A stretch of 13,158 nt of DNA, from the NCBI GenBank assembly GCA_011046315.1, contig DSAU01000543.1, forward strand, positions 1 to 13,158. Direction: 5' to 3'. Positions 5,824-13,158 of this stretch are shown here, one piece after another. The translations under genes were made by a program, and so were the position numbers. Numbering within the stretch: position 1 is the stretch's first letter; each line of letters begins with the position of its first letter. The stretch is from a bacterium (GTDB lineage Bacteria > Zhuqueibacterota > Zhuqueibacteria > Thermofontimicrobiales > Thermofontimicrobiaceae). The notes under the pieces were generated by a model. That model saw only the letters and a list, made by a program, of their open reading frames with translations, had not been told where the DNA came from and searched no databases.

Positions 5824-8673
5824 TTGCGAGAAAAACTATTAAAGAAACTGGCTGCTCTACACACTAATCATCCTTGGCGAATGTTGCTGATTGTTTTCGT
5901 ACTGACAATAATCTTTATTGGTCTTTCAGAGCGACTGAGTGTGACGATGCGTTGGTCAGATTTGCTGCCTTCCGATGACAGACGAACGATTCAGTTTAAT
6001 CAAATTATTGAAAAGTTTGTGTCCGCTACCAGTATTATTGTGGTGGTTCAGGGTGAAGAATCCCGGATGAAGCAATTTGCCGATGAGTTGGCACCAAAAT
6101 TACTGACAGCGGTTGATACGAGTCAAAACAGCAAAATCGATCAAAAAGTGTCGGAGTTGAATGAGAAAATTCATGAGCTAAAAGACAAAGACTCAAAACA
6201 GGATGACATAGAAAAACTACTCGCGGAAATTGCATCACTGAAAGCCAAGCAAAACAGACCTATTATTAAACGTGTGGACTACAAAACCGAAGTCGATTTT
6301 TTGAAAAATCACGGTTTGATGTTGATGAAAGAAAACGATTTGAGAAATCTAAAAGATGCGTTCACTGATCCGAATCTTTCCGGTTTTTTAACCAATCTCA
6401 ACAATTCTATGGAGAAAGAATATATCGGGCAGTCTGAGTCCATCTCAACACGGGAAAAGGAAGATCAGGCAGTGATGTTTCTCGACGGTATCCAGAGATT
6501 GGTCAAAGTACTTGAAAAATATGGTCAAAATAAAAAAGTCACCGAGTCAGAAGCAAAAACATTGGTTGATAAGCTTTTAATCGGTGAGCCCTATTTCTTA
6601 TCCTATGACGAAAAAGCGTTGGTAATGAATGCAATTCCTAATTTTACCATGTTTGATACTGATTTGCTGGTTAGCGGAACAGAGGCTGTTCAATCGATTT
6701 TGGATGAACAGTTGAAAAAATACCCTGATTTGAAAGCCGGTTTGACCGGTTTCGTGCCTATCGGACATGATGAGATGGTTTATTCCCAAAGAAGTCTGGG
6801 TTACACCACGCTGATTGCAATCATTGCCATTTTGGCTCTACTGATCATTTCATTGCGAATGTGGTTCGCGCCGCTTTTTGCTATTTTTAATTTGCTCATC
6901 GGTATTATTTGGGCGATTGGTATTGCAGCCGCGGTGGTCGGACAACTCAATATTATGACACAAATGATGGCAGTTATTTTGCTGGGACTCGGGATTGATT
7001 TTTCAATACACATTATTTCCGGATTCAAAGAATGGCGGGCTGCCGGCGACAGTATCGGTGTTGCTATGGAAAAGACATTTATGAAGAGTGGCAAAGGCGT
7101 TGTCACCGGCGCTTTGACGACCGCACTGGCTTTCTTAACGATGATGATCAGCAGTTCCCGGGGCATGAAAGAAATGGGGATTGTCACTGGACTTGGATTG
7201 TTAGCGATATTATTAACAACGATGTTACTACTTCCAACGATACTCACACTGTGGGAAAAATTCACTGTATGGATCAGATCGAAAGGAAAAGGAGAAGCAT
7301 ATCAAAAAACACGTGATCTCTCTTTTAATTTTTTAGGGAAGACATGTGAATCGTTGAGCAAACATTATTTATTTTCGCTGACAGCAGTGGCGATTGTAAC
7401 TATACTGATGATTTGGTCAGCCACCAATATCACTTTTGACCAAAATTATTTAAATATCGAACCCAAGGGACTTACCTCGATTGAATTGCAGGATACTATT
7501 ATCGATAAATTTGATCTGGACATGAATTACGCGCTGGTGATTGGTGATAGTGTGGAAGAGTCGCGGACATTGGCCGAAGACTATCGTAATTTAGGAACAG
7601 TGGCACGCACCGAAGATATTTCGCTGTATCTTCCTTCCGATCTCAAGCAGAAAAAACGAATACCCCACATCCGGGACATTAAAAAAGCCATGAAGTTCGC
7701 TTCCGTCAGATCCAGAGTATCTGCAAATGAATTACTAAAAATTAAACAGGAGATCGAGCGCCTGGAAATGAACATCATGGAAATGCAGGACATGGCTTAT
7801 ATCGGCGGACAGGACAGGGTGGATGACAAATGCAAACAAATTATCGGTTCGCCAACCAATTCGGATTCGAAAAATTTAATCAAACAGTTGCTGAATATTT
7901 TAAATAATTCTTCAATTAATCAACAAATCCAGGGATTCTCACATTTTCAGAAAGGCGTTTCACCATACTTTAAAAAATCGGTAATGCAAATGTGCACTAC
8001 GGATCCCATTGATTTAAATGAGTTACCGGAATCCATTATTGATCGTTACTGCAACCAAAGTCGGAATAAATTTTTGGTGACCGTTTATCCGGCCGGATCG
8101 CTCTGGACTGACAGCGATTTCTTTCGTCGATTTGTTGATGACATCGAAAGCGTAAGCGACAAAGTGACAGGCATGCCCCCGGTTTTTCGCGCGCTAATCG
8201 ACATCATCGGTCGCGAAGGACGCAATGCGATTTTTTTTACATTGGTCATTGTGTTTGGTCTGTTGTGGCTCGACTTCGGGAAACCGAAATATGCGCTTAT
8301 GGCAATGGTTCCGCTGGGGATTGGTGTGTTTTGGATGGTGGGCTTGATGTATCTGACCGGACAACAGTTTACCGTGATGAATGTGATGGGACTGCCCATG
8401 ATCATCGGCATTGGGATTGATGATGGTGTGCACATTGTTCATCGCTGGCTGCACGAAGGCAAAGGAAAAGTTCGAACTATTTTCGCCAGCACCGGCAAAG
8501 CCATTTTATTAACTTCACTAACCACGATGCTGGCATTCGGTTCGTTGATCTTCTCCATTTGGCGCGGATTCGGTCATTTGGGTGCAGCGCTGTTTGTCGG
8601 CGTGGCGGGCTGTTTTTTAACGACAGTGCTTATTTTGCCAGGGATTATCGGATGGATGGAAAAGAATAAATAA
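5824..8673 (+). CDS. MMPL/RND superfamily transporter (COG1033 type)
   Basis: A 949-residue inner-membrane transporter with the usual duplicated layout. Each half has one helix (about 20-37 and 516-533), a large periplasmic domain (about 38-325 and 534-798) and a five-helix bundle (about 326-475 and 799-945). The bundles carry GLGIDFSIHIISGF (Asp392) and GIGIDDGVHIVHRW (Asp866/867), at the positions where MMPL proteins place proton-relay acids. Both periplasmic domains contain helical, charged, coiled-coil-like segments (about 104-145 and 636-657). The second has three cysteines (670, 724, 743). TTG is the only usable start: stops at 5764 and 5776 close the frame upstream, and the next Met (residue 20) would cut into the first helix. 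With the LolA-like and barrel genes upstream, it probably moves a lipid or hydrophobic compound out of the inner membrane; the cargo is unknown. Confidence 0.9.
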   Translation: MREKLLKKLAALHTNHPWRMLLIVFVLTIIFIGLSERLSVTMRWSDLLPSDDRRTIQFNQIIEKFVSATSIIVVVQGEESRMKQFADELAPKLLTAVDTSQNSKIDQKVSELNEKIHELKDKDSKQDDIEKLLAEIASLKAKQNRPIIKRVDYKTEVDFLKNHGLMLMKENDLRNLKDAFTDPNLSGFLTNLNNSMEKEYIGQSESISTREKEDQAVMFLDGIQRLVKVLEKYGQNKKVTESEAKTLVDKLLIGEPYFLSYDEKALVMNAIPNFTMFDTDLLVSGTEAVQSILDEQLKKYPDLKAGLTGFVPIGHDEMVYSQRSLGYTTLIAIIAILALLIISLRMWFAPLFAIFNLLIGIIWAIGIAAAVVGQLNIMTQMMAVILLGLGIDFSIHIISGFKEWRAAGDSIGVAMEKTFMKSGKGVVTGALTTALAFLTMMISSSRGMKEMGIVTGLGLLAILLTTMLLLPTILTLWEKFTVWIRSKGKGEAYQKTRDLSFNFLGKTCESLSKHYLFSLTAVAIVTILMIWSATNITFDQNYLNIEPKGLTSIELQDTIIDKFDLDMNYALVIGDSVEESRTLAEDYRNLGTVARTEDISLYLPSDLKQKKRIPHIRDIKKAMKFASVRSRVSANELLKIKQEIERLEMNIMEMQDMAYIGGQDRVDDKCKQIIGSPTNSDSKNLIKQLLNILNNSSINQQIQGFSHFQKGVSPYFKKSVMQMCTTDPIDLNELPESIIDRYCNQSRNKFLVTVYPAGSLWTDSDFFRRFVDDIESVSDKVTGMPPVFRALIDIIGREGRNAIFFTLVIVFGLLWLDFGKPKYALMAMVPLGIGVFWMVGLMYLTGQQFTVMNVMGLPMIIGIGIDDGVHIVHRWLHEGKGKVRTIFASTGKAILLTSLTTMLAFGSLIFSIWRGFGHLGAALFVGVAGCFLTTVLILPGIIGWMEKNK

Positions 8674-8682
8674 GTATTTTTC

Positions 8683-8699
8683 AGATGGTCTCCATTTTT
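8683..8699 (+). terminator. Candidate short terminator after the MMPL gene
   Basis: AGATGG (8683-8688) pairs with CCATTT (8692-8697), including one G-T pair, around a 3-base loop. The T-run (8695-8699) partly overlaps the 3' arm. It lies 9 bases after the transporter stop codon. The stem is short and the T-run brief, so this is a moderate-to-weak call. Confidence 0.35.
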
Positions 8700-8858
8700 G
8701 AAATTGAAACAATCTTTGTTGGGACAACTAATATGTTATGGTTTCGGAAAAAATACCGCAAATTATTCGTAAGAGTTCACTCAACACCGTTAAAAGTATA
8801 AAGCAACGTAAAAGGGTTATTTGAAAAACATTTTTTCATCAAAAGACAGGGTAACAAG

Positions 8859-10895
8859 ATGACGATTTTATCCCGGCGCCACAAAAAGATTGCTGACATT
8901 TTTGGTATCTGGTTTTGCGCGATTCTGTTGTTTGCGAATTGTGCACCGAAAGAAAGTGTTGATTTTGTTGAGGATTTTCCTGACCTTTTAAACATTAAAA
9001 ATATACCCGATCAGCCATCGGATGGGGAAGCGTTCTGTTTTGCTGACCGCGGCGCCTGGTTTGGATTCGCTCTGCCTCCGGATAGCGCCGGTACATATTT
9101 CGGCGGTTTTCCGGGTCCGTTTCGATTTACCGAGGGAAAGTGGCTCAGCCTGGCGCTGGTTCAATTTAAACTGCTCAATGCTGATGATCTCACAGAAATC
9201 GATTTCAAAGGCGCCCGCAACAAGAAAATCGTTTTTTATCCGGGGCGGTTGCATCAGTATTTTCAGACCGAAAAATTGGAATTGCAGTTAGACCTGTGGT
9301 ACGTTACCGGCAATACGGCTCTGATCCGCGCTGTGATGAAAAATATTTCCGCTGATGTTATTTCAGTGATACCGCAGTGGCAGGGCAGCGTGTTTGCCAA
9401 TGATTTGCAATTCACGCTTGAGCATGATCGGTTGCGGCTGGATTTGGCTGATGAGGAGAGATTTTATCTGCATCCGATCGCGCGTTCATCTATTACAACC
9501 GATTATGAGCTTAAATCCAATCGTTATCAAGTTCGCAAAGCCCCGGTCAATCTGCCGGTGAACCTGTCGCTGTTTAATTATTTCGTGGTCACCCACATCG
9601 TCGAAGGTACGGATCTGTTCAGTGAAATTGACAGTATCCGAGAGTTACTGCGCCAACCCAATCAGGCGTTCGAACGGAATGTTCACCGTTGGAATCATTT
9701 TTTACAGCAAATTTTTCAAACGACGAGTTTCAAACATCAGCGCAGTGATTATCGCTCGGTCGCGGTAAAGTCGATGCTGACGCTTGTCAATAACTGGCGC
9801 AAGCCTTATCGCGGACTGAGACATGGGGGATTGTTCCCTTCGTCGGCTGCGCGGTATTTTTTCGGTTTTTGGGCGTGGGATTCCTGGAAACATGCGGCGG
9901 CGCTGGCGCAATTCGCGCCGGAGCTAGCCAAAGACCAAATTCGTGCGATGTTCGATTATCAGGACGAATCCGGCATGGTCGCGGATTGTATTTTTGCTGA
10001 GGCTGCCGACAATAATTGGCGCAATACCAAACCACCGCTGGCTGCGTGGGCGGTTTGGAAAGTTTTCCAGGCAGATCGCGACACTGTTTTTTTAAAGGAA
10101 ATATTCCCGCAGTTGAAACGCTACCACGCGTGGTGGTACTCGCATCGGGATCATGACGGCAACGGATTATGCGAATACGGTTCCACCGATGGCAGCATAG
10201 AGGCAGCAGCCTGGGAGAGCGGAATGGATAATGCGGCGCGGTTTGACCATGCCAATATGCTGAAAAACCATGCCGGCGCCTATTCCATGGATCAGGAGTC
10301 AGTGGATCTGAACAGCTTTTTATTTGCCGAAAAAAAATATCTTGCAAAAATAGCGGCTGTACTTCAAAAAAATGAGGAAGCGGGGGAGCTGCTGCGGGAA
10401 GCCGAGGAGCTGCAAATTAAGATTCAAAAACTGATGTTCGATGAATCGACTGGCTATTTTTACGACATTAATTTGCAGACAAAAGAACCGGTTCTCATTC
10501 AAGGTCCCGAGGGTTGGATTCCGCTGTGGGCAGGCGTGGCTTCAGCTCAACAAGCCGCATCAGTGCGCGAAATTTTAATCGATGCTTCAAAATTTGCAAC
10601 CTTTGCTCCGTTTCCCACTTTGGCGCGCGATGCTCCCCAGCTCTCAAATAACTACTGGCGTGGTCCTGTATGGCTGGATCAGGCGTATTTTGCGGTTAGC
10701 GGGCTGCGTGTTTACGGATTTGATAGTGACGCTGATCGGTTTACAAAACAGCTATTTGACCGGCTGCAGGGACTGAAAAATTCGGATCAGCCGATTCGAG
10801 AAAATTATGCGGCTGACACCGGGCAAGGGCTTTATGCCAATCATTTTAGCTGGTCGGCCGCGCATTTACTGATGTTGTTTTGGGAATGGCAATAG
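8859..10895 (+). CDS. GH63 family glycosidase (YgjK-like), probable lipoprotein
   Basis: A 678-residue enzyme. The N-terminus (HKKIADIFGIWFCAILLFAN then Cys28) looks like a lipoprotein leader, although FAN-C departs from the usual L-[AS]-[GA]-C lipobox. A beta-sandwich region (about 55-250) precedes an (alpha/alpha)6-barrel (about 290-678). Barrel motifs are FGFWAWDSWKHAAALAQF (335-352), WESGMDNAARFD (452-463), NNYWRGPVWLDQAYFA (597-612) and ENYAADTG (648-655), then NHFSWSAAHLLML. By comparison with E. coli YgjK (D501 acid, E727 base), Asp457 and Glu648 are the likely catalytic pair. GH63 enzymes invert alpha-linked glucosides; the exact substrate cannot be read. The ribosome site is a weak AGGG (8848-8851). 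It appears monocistronic and converges on the beta-mannosidase gene. An alternative family label is GH37/GH15-like, but the GMDNAARF motif favours GH63. Confidence 0.85.
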   Translation: MTILSRRHKKIADIFGIWFCAILLFANCAPKESVDFVEDFPDLLNIKNIPDQPSDGEAFCFADRGAWFGFALPPDSAGTYFGGFPGPFRFTEGKWLSLALVQFKLLNADDLTEIDFKGARNKKIVFYPGRLHQYFQTEKLELQLDLWYVTGNTALIRAVMKNISADVISVIPQWQGSVFANDLQFTLEHDRLRLDLADEERFYLHPIARSSITTDYELKSNRYQVRKAPVNLPVNLSLFNYFVVTHIVEGTDLFSEIDSIRELLRQPNQAFERNVHRWNHFLQQIFQTTSFKHQRSDYRSVAVKSMLTLVNNWRKPYRGLRHGGLFPSSAARYFFGFWAWDSWKHAAALAQFAPELAKDQIRAMFDYQDESGMVADCIFAEAADNNWRNTKPPLAAWAVWKVFQADRDTVFLKEIFPQLKRYHAWWYSHRDHDGNGLCEYGSTDGSIEAAAWESGMDNAARFDHANMLKNHAGAYSMDQESVDLNSFLFAEKKYLAKIAAVLQKNEEAGELLREAEELQIKIQKLMFDESTGYFYDINLQTKEPVLIQGPEGWIPLWAGVASAQQAASVREILIDASKFATFAPFPTLARDAPQLSNNYWRGPVWLDQAYFAVSGLRVYGFDSDADRFTKQLFDRLQGLKNSDQPIRENYAADTGQGLYANHFSWSAAHLLMLFWEWQ

Positions 10896-10989
10896 TCTGA
10901 CAGCCGGCTGAACCATTTGAAAGATTTAGTCAGAGCACGGATTTTCGCTCAAGCTAATCAAAATTAAATAGCCGCCAATGAAAAAGATA

Positions 10990-13158
10990 TCAGCGGATCT
11001 CAAGGGCAAGCCGTTGTGGAGCGCAATTCCAACCATCAATAATTAATGTCAGCGGAGCTTTTGAAGGAAGCGAATGTCGTTGTCGGAGTGTGATCTCAAT
11101 CTCCCGCATTTCTCCGGGTAGCAGCGAAAAATAGTTGTCGGAATAATCCGCAAAAAAAACATCAAACTCCTGCTCAAAACGCAGTCGAATAAAAAACGCT
11201 AATTGTGCAGAATTGTTGAACAGTCTGACAATAGCAGAAGCCACACCTTCCGCTGTGAGCTGAATTTGATCTGAGCAAACAACCGCATCAACGGAGGCTT
11301 GAGCCATGCGGTTCAATTCAGAAAAGATAGCGTGGTAACTATTGTGATCATCCGGATCCACAGGGGATTTTGTTACTGCAATTGGATAGATAGTTCCCGA
11401 CAGGTCATCACCGTGAACATTTTTCAGCCGAGTCGCAATAAAAAAGGTTCGCCCAGACATTTCCTCAGCGATTCGCCAGTTGAGCTCATCAATTATTTCA
11501 GAAAAATTAGCCTCAATTCGACAATCACCGCTGCGGCTGATAATAATATTTCCGTTGATATCCAGCAACAAGCTTTTGTAATGCAAATCGCGAGCGGGCG
11601 ATAGATTGTCGTTGAGCAGCCAGAGTAGTGCTCTGAATTGTTCACCAACCTGCCATAAATATTTTTCAAAATCAAAACAAAGATGTAAACCCTGGCAAGC
11701 CCGTTTGATCCAATAATAGGCAGGCTTTGGCGTTCCGTACCAGTCCACTATCGACCAGGAAATGCAGGGCCAGCTATCATTGTACTGCCAGAACAACAAG
11801 CCGCTGTTCTCAAATTTATGGGCGCGGCAAAATTCCATATTAAACGCATTGGCGAGCGCCTGATAGAGCTGGCTTTTGCGGATGAATTCCTCAATCGAAG
11901 CCGAATCCCCAAATTCATCAGCGTAGCGATTCAATTTGTCCAGATGCACATATTTGCCGCGGTTTTCGCCATGATATTCGATGAATACCTCATCCGGCGG
12001 CCATAGTTTTTCCGCCGGAGTAAATTTGCGATAATTTTCAATAACAGGAAATGTGTTAACGCCGGCTTCGCTGCGGAATGGTCTCACGATGCGGTAGCGA
12101 GTATAGGGTTCCTTGCCGTGCCAGACGCCCCAGTAGTGGTCGTCTCCCATGTAAGGTGAAGCCCGGTGAAATTCTTTGTCCGGGTCCAACTCCCGGATCA
12201 TTTTTTCCAGTTCATCAATGATCTGTTTGCTGCCATGATCGTCGGGGTCAAATTCATTGCCACCGCAATAAAGCGAAAGGCTGGGGTGATTGCGAATCCG
12301 CAAAATTGTTGCCCTTACACCTTCGAGGAAATTGACGCGATTAATTTTGGAAAAATTTTTATTGCTTAAGAATTCCTGCCACGTCAAAATGCCCAGCTCG
12401 TCGCAAAGCTGATAAAAATCGTCGGTCTCATAGAGACCGCCGCCCCAGATACGAAGCAGGTTGAAATTGGCGTCTTTTGCTAATTGCAGCAGCCGGCGGT
12501 AGCGTTGCGGCGTCAATCGAAGCAGATGATCAGCCGGAATCCAATTTGCGCCTTTAGCGAACATTTTTTGTCCGTTTACCTGAAATGTCCAGGGATAAGC
12601 ACCAATCGCTTTACCCAGATGGTAAACGCTGCCGGTTTGTGCTTTCATCGACTCAATGAACCGACGACTGTTTTCGTTTTCCACCAATTTGATTTCACGG
12701 ATGCCGAAACTTGAGCTCAGCCGGTCAGAGGCGCTTTGCCCCACTTTCGCTTCCAGTTGAAGCTCATAAAGATGCTGCTCCCCCATTGCGTTAGGCCACC
12801 AGAGTTCTGGCTGCGATATTTTTTGTTGCCAGCGGACTTTTTTTGTTTCGCCGGCAGCCAAAGAAACGACACGCTGAAAATAAATATCTTCTTTCTTAAA
12901 ATTTTTCCCGCGTATGATGCTGTCCAGTTGAATTTTCTGAGCAGAATTTGACAGATTGACCAGTTCGCAACTGATGTCCAATTCCGCCAGTCCCTGATTT
13001 AGAATTGTAGAGCGAACTACTGGATTTGCAATGCGTACCATGCCCGTTGAACGCAATCGCACCGGACGCCAGATGCCGATGGGGACGGTATGCGGCGCCC
13101 AGTCCCAACCGAACAAACACTGGGCTATGGAATAAAGTTGGTCGCGATCGCAATCAAA
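10990..13158 (-). CDS. GH2 beta-mannosidase, 5' end cut by window edge
   Basis: The frame is open to the right edge, giving 722 visible residues; roughly 100-150 N-terminal residues, including any signal peptide, are missing. The visible part begins in the GH2 sugar-binding domain with QCLFGWDWAPHTVPIGIWRP, a beta-mannosidase hallmark. It continues through an immunoglobulin-like domain (about 50-155) and a TIM barrel (about 190-485) to a C-terminal beta-sandwich region. In visible-fragment numbering, RIWGGGLYE (236-244), CGGNEFD with acid/base Glu302, FRSEAG with nucleophile Glu364, and FWQYNDSWP (456-464) are all present, so the enzyme should be a retaining exo-beta-mannosidase acting on non-reducing-end beta-mannosides. 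A TTG at 13114-13116 is internal, not the start. It ends 94 bases from the converging GH63 gene. The promoter lies outside the window. Confidence 0.92.
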   Translation of the reverse strand, partial: FDCDRDQLYSIAQCLFGWDWAPHTVPIGIWRPVRLRSTGMVRIANPVVRSTILNQGLAELDISCELVNLSNSAQKIQLDSIIRGKNFKKEDIYFQRVVSLAAGETKKVRWQQKISQPELWWPNAMGEQHLYELQLEAKVGQSASDRLSSSFGIREIKLVENENSRRFIESMKAQTGSVYHLGKAIGAYPWTFQVNGQKMFAKGANWIPADHLLRLTPQRYRRLLQLAKDANFNLLRIWGGGLYETDDFYQLCDELGILTWQEFLSNKNFSKINRVNFLEGVRATILRIRNHPSLSLYCGGNEFDPDDHGSKQIIDELEKMIRELDPDKEFHRASPYMGDDHYWGVWHGKEPYTRYRIVRPFRSEAGVNTFPVIENYRKFTPAEKLWPPDEVFIEYHGENRGKYVHLDKLNRYADEFGDSASIEEFIRKSQLYQALANAFNMEFCRAHKFENSGLLFWQYNDSWPCISWSIVDWYGTPKPAYYWIKRACQGLHLCFDFEKYLWQVGEQFRALLWLLNDNLSPARDLHYKSLLLDINGNIIISRSGDCRIEANFSEIIDELNWRIAEEMSGRTFFIATRLKNVHGDDLSGTIYPIAVTKSPVDPDDHNSYHAIFSELNRMAQASVDAVVCSDQIQLTAEGVASAIVRLFNNSAQLAFFIRLRFEQEFDVFFADYSDNYFSLLPGEMREIEITLRQRHSLPSKAPLTLIIDGWNCAPQRLALEIR

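Noticed and set aside
6801..7265. 154-codon open frame on the minus strand
   Set aside because: Antisense to the first transmembrane bundle of the MMPL transporter, where the true gene is unambiguous.
8085..8454. Two overlapping minus-strand open frames of 116 and 86 codons
   Set aside because: Both are shadows of the second MMPL transmembrane bundle; no ribosome site or domain supports them.
8704..8734. TTGAAA and TAATAT as a promoter for the GH63 gene
   Set aside because: The spacing is 19 bases with imperfect boxes in AT-rich DNA; too weak to list as a feature.
9787..10347. 186-codon open frame on the minus strand
   Set aside because: Antisense to the catalytic barrel of the GH63 enzyme; its product is low-complexity and rich in R, P, C and H, with no family resemblance.
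10901..10910. Perfect palindrome CAGCCGGCTG between the converging glycosidase genes
   Set aside because: There is no spacer loop and no T-run on either strand, so it is not a convincing terminator; a 10-bp palindrome can occur by chance.
10936..10953. GAGC/GCTC dyad as a shared bidirectional terminator
   Set aside because: The stem is only 4 bp with a 10-base loop, and no T-run follows on either strand.
13114..13116. TTG as the start codon of the beta-mannosidase
   Set aside because: The frame stays open to the window edge, and the upstream residues (QCLFGWDW context) belong to the conserved GH2 sequence, so the true start is outside.

Overview
This 13.2 kb window looks like an ordinary chromosomal stretch of a Gram-negative, probably anaerobic or facultative bacterium. 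The envelope type is inferred from a periplasmic LolA-like protein with a signal peptide, an outer-membrane barrel candidate ending in phenylalanine, and a lipoprotein-type leader. The gene content (OadG-type subunit, separate biotin carrier, OadB-type subunit, COG4299-type acetyltransferase, lipoprotein glycosidase) recalls the Bacteroidota/Calditrichota/KSB1 part of the tree. That placement is inference from gene types, not from a phylogeny. No rRNA, tRNA, CRISPR array, transposase or phage gene is visible.

Region 1 (1-1879, + strand) is the 3' part of a sodium-pumping biotin-dependent decarboxylase operon. It holds the tail of an OadG-like gamma subunit, a 145-residue biotin carrier protein with the AMKM biotinylation site, and a 383-residue OadB-like membrane subunit. 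The beta subunit keeps all six functionally important residues known from Klebsiella OadB, at matching spacing. The carboxyltransferase gene that fixes the substrate (oxaloacetate, methylmalonyl-CoA or glutaconyl-CoA) must lie upstream, outside the window.

Region 2 (2055-3233, +) is a single gene for a multispanning membrane acyltransferase of the HGSNAT/NagX-like family (COG4299, DUF5009-type). It starts with GTG behind a strong ribosome binding site and is followed by a convincing intrinsic terminator.

Region 3 (3328-8699, +) is an envelope transport module. A promoter region full of dyads, one resembling TetR-family operators, precedes a LolA-like periplasmic protein. That gene overlaps an outer-membrane beta-barrel candidate by 4 bases. 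After a 322-base gap comes a 949-residue MMPL/RND transporter with two large periplasmic domains. The gap carries a palindromic element of about 137 bp with 11/12-matching terminal inverted repeats. Inner-membrane pump, periplasmic carrier and outer-membrane protein together suggest lipid or hydrophobic-substrate transport across the envelope. This is the most interesting part of the window.

Region 4 (8859-13158) holds two glycoside hydrolases facing each other: a GH63 (YgjK-like) enzyme with a lipoprotein-like leader on +, and a GH2 beta-mannosidase on -, whose N-terminus is cut by the right edge. With the acetyltransferase they hint at glycan breakdown, but they are not one operon. This region is visibly richer in G+C than the LolA-like/barrel pair.
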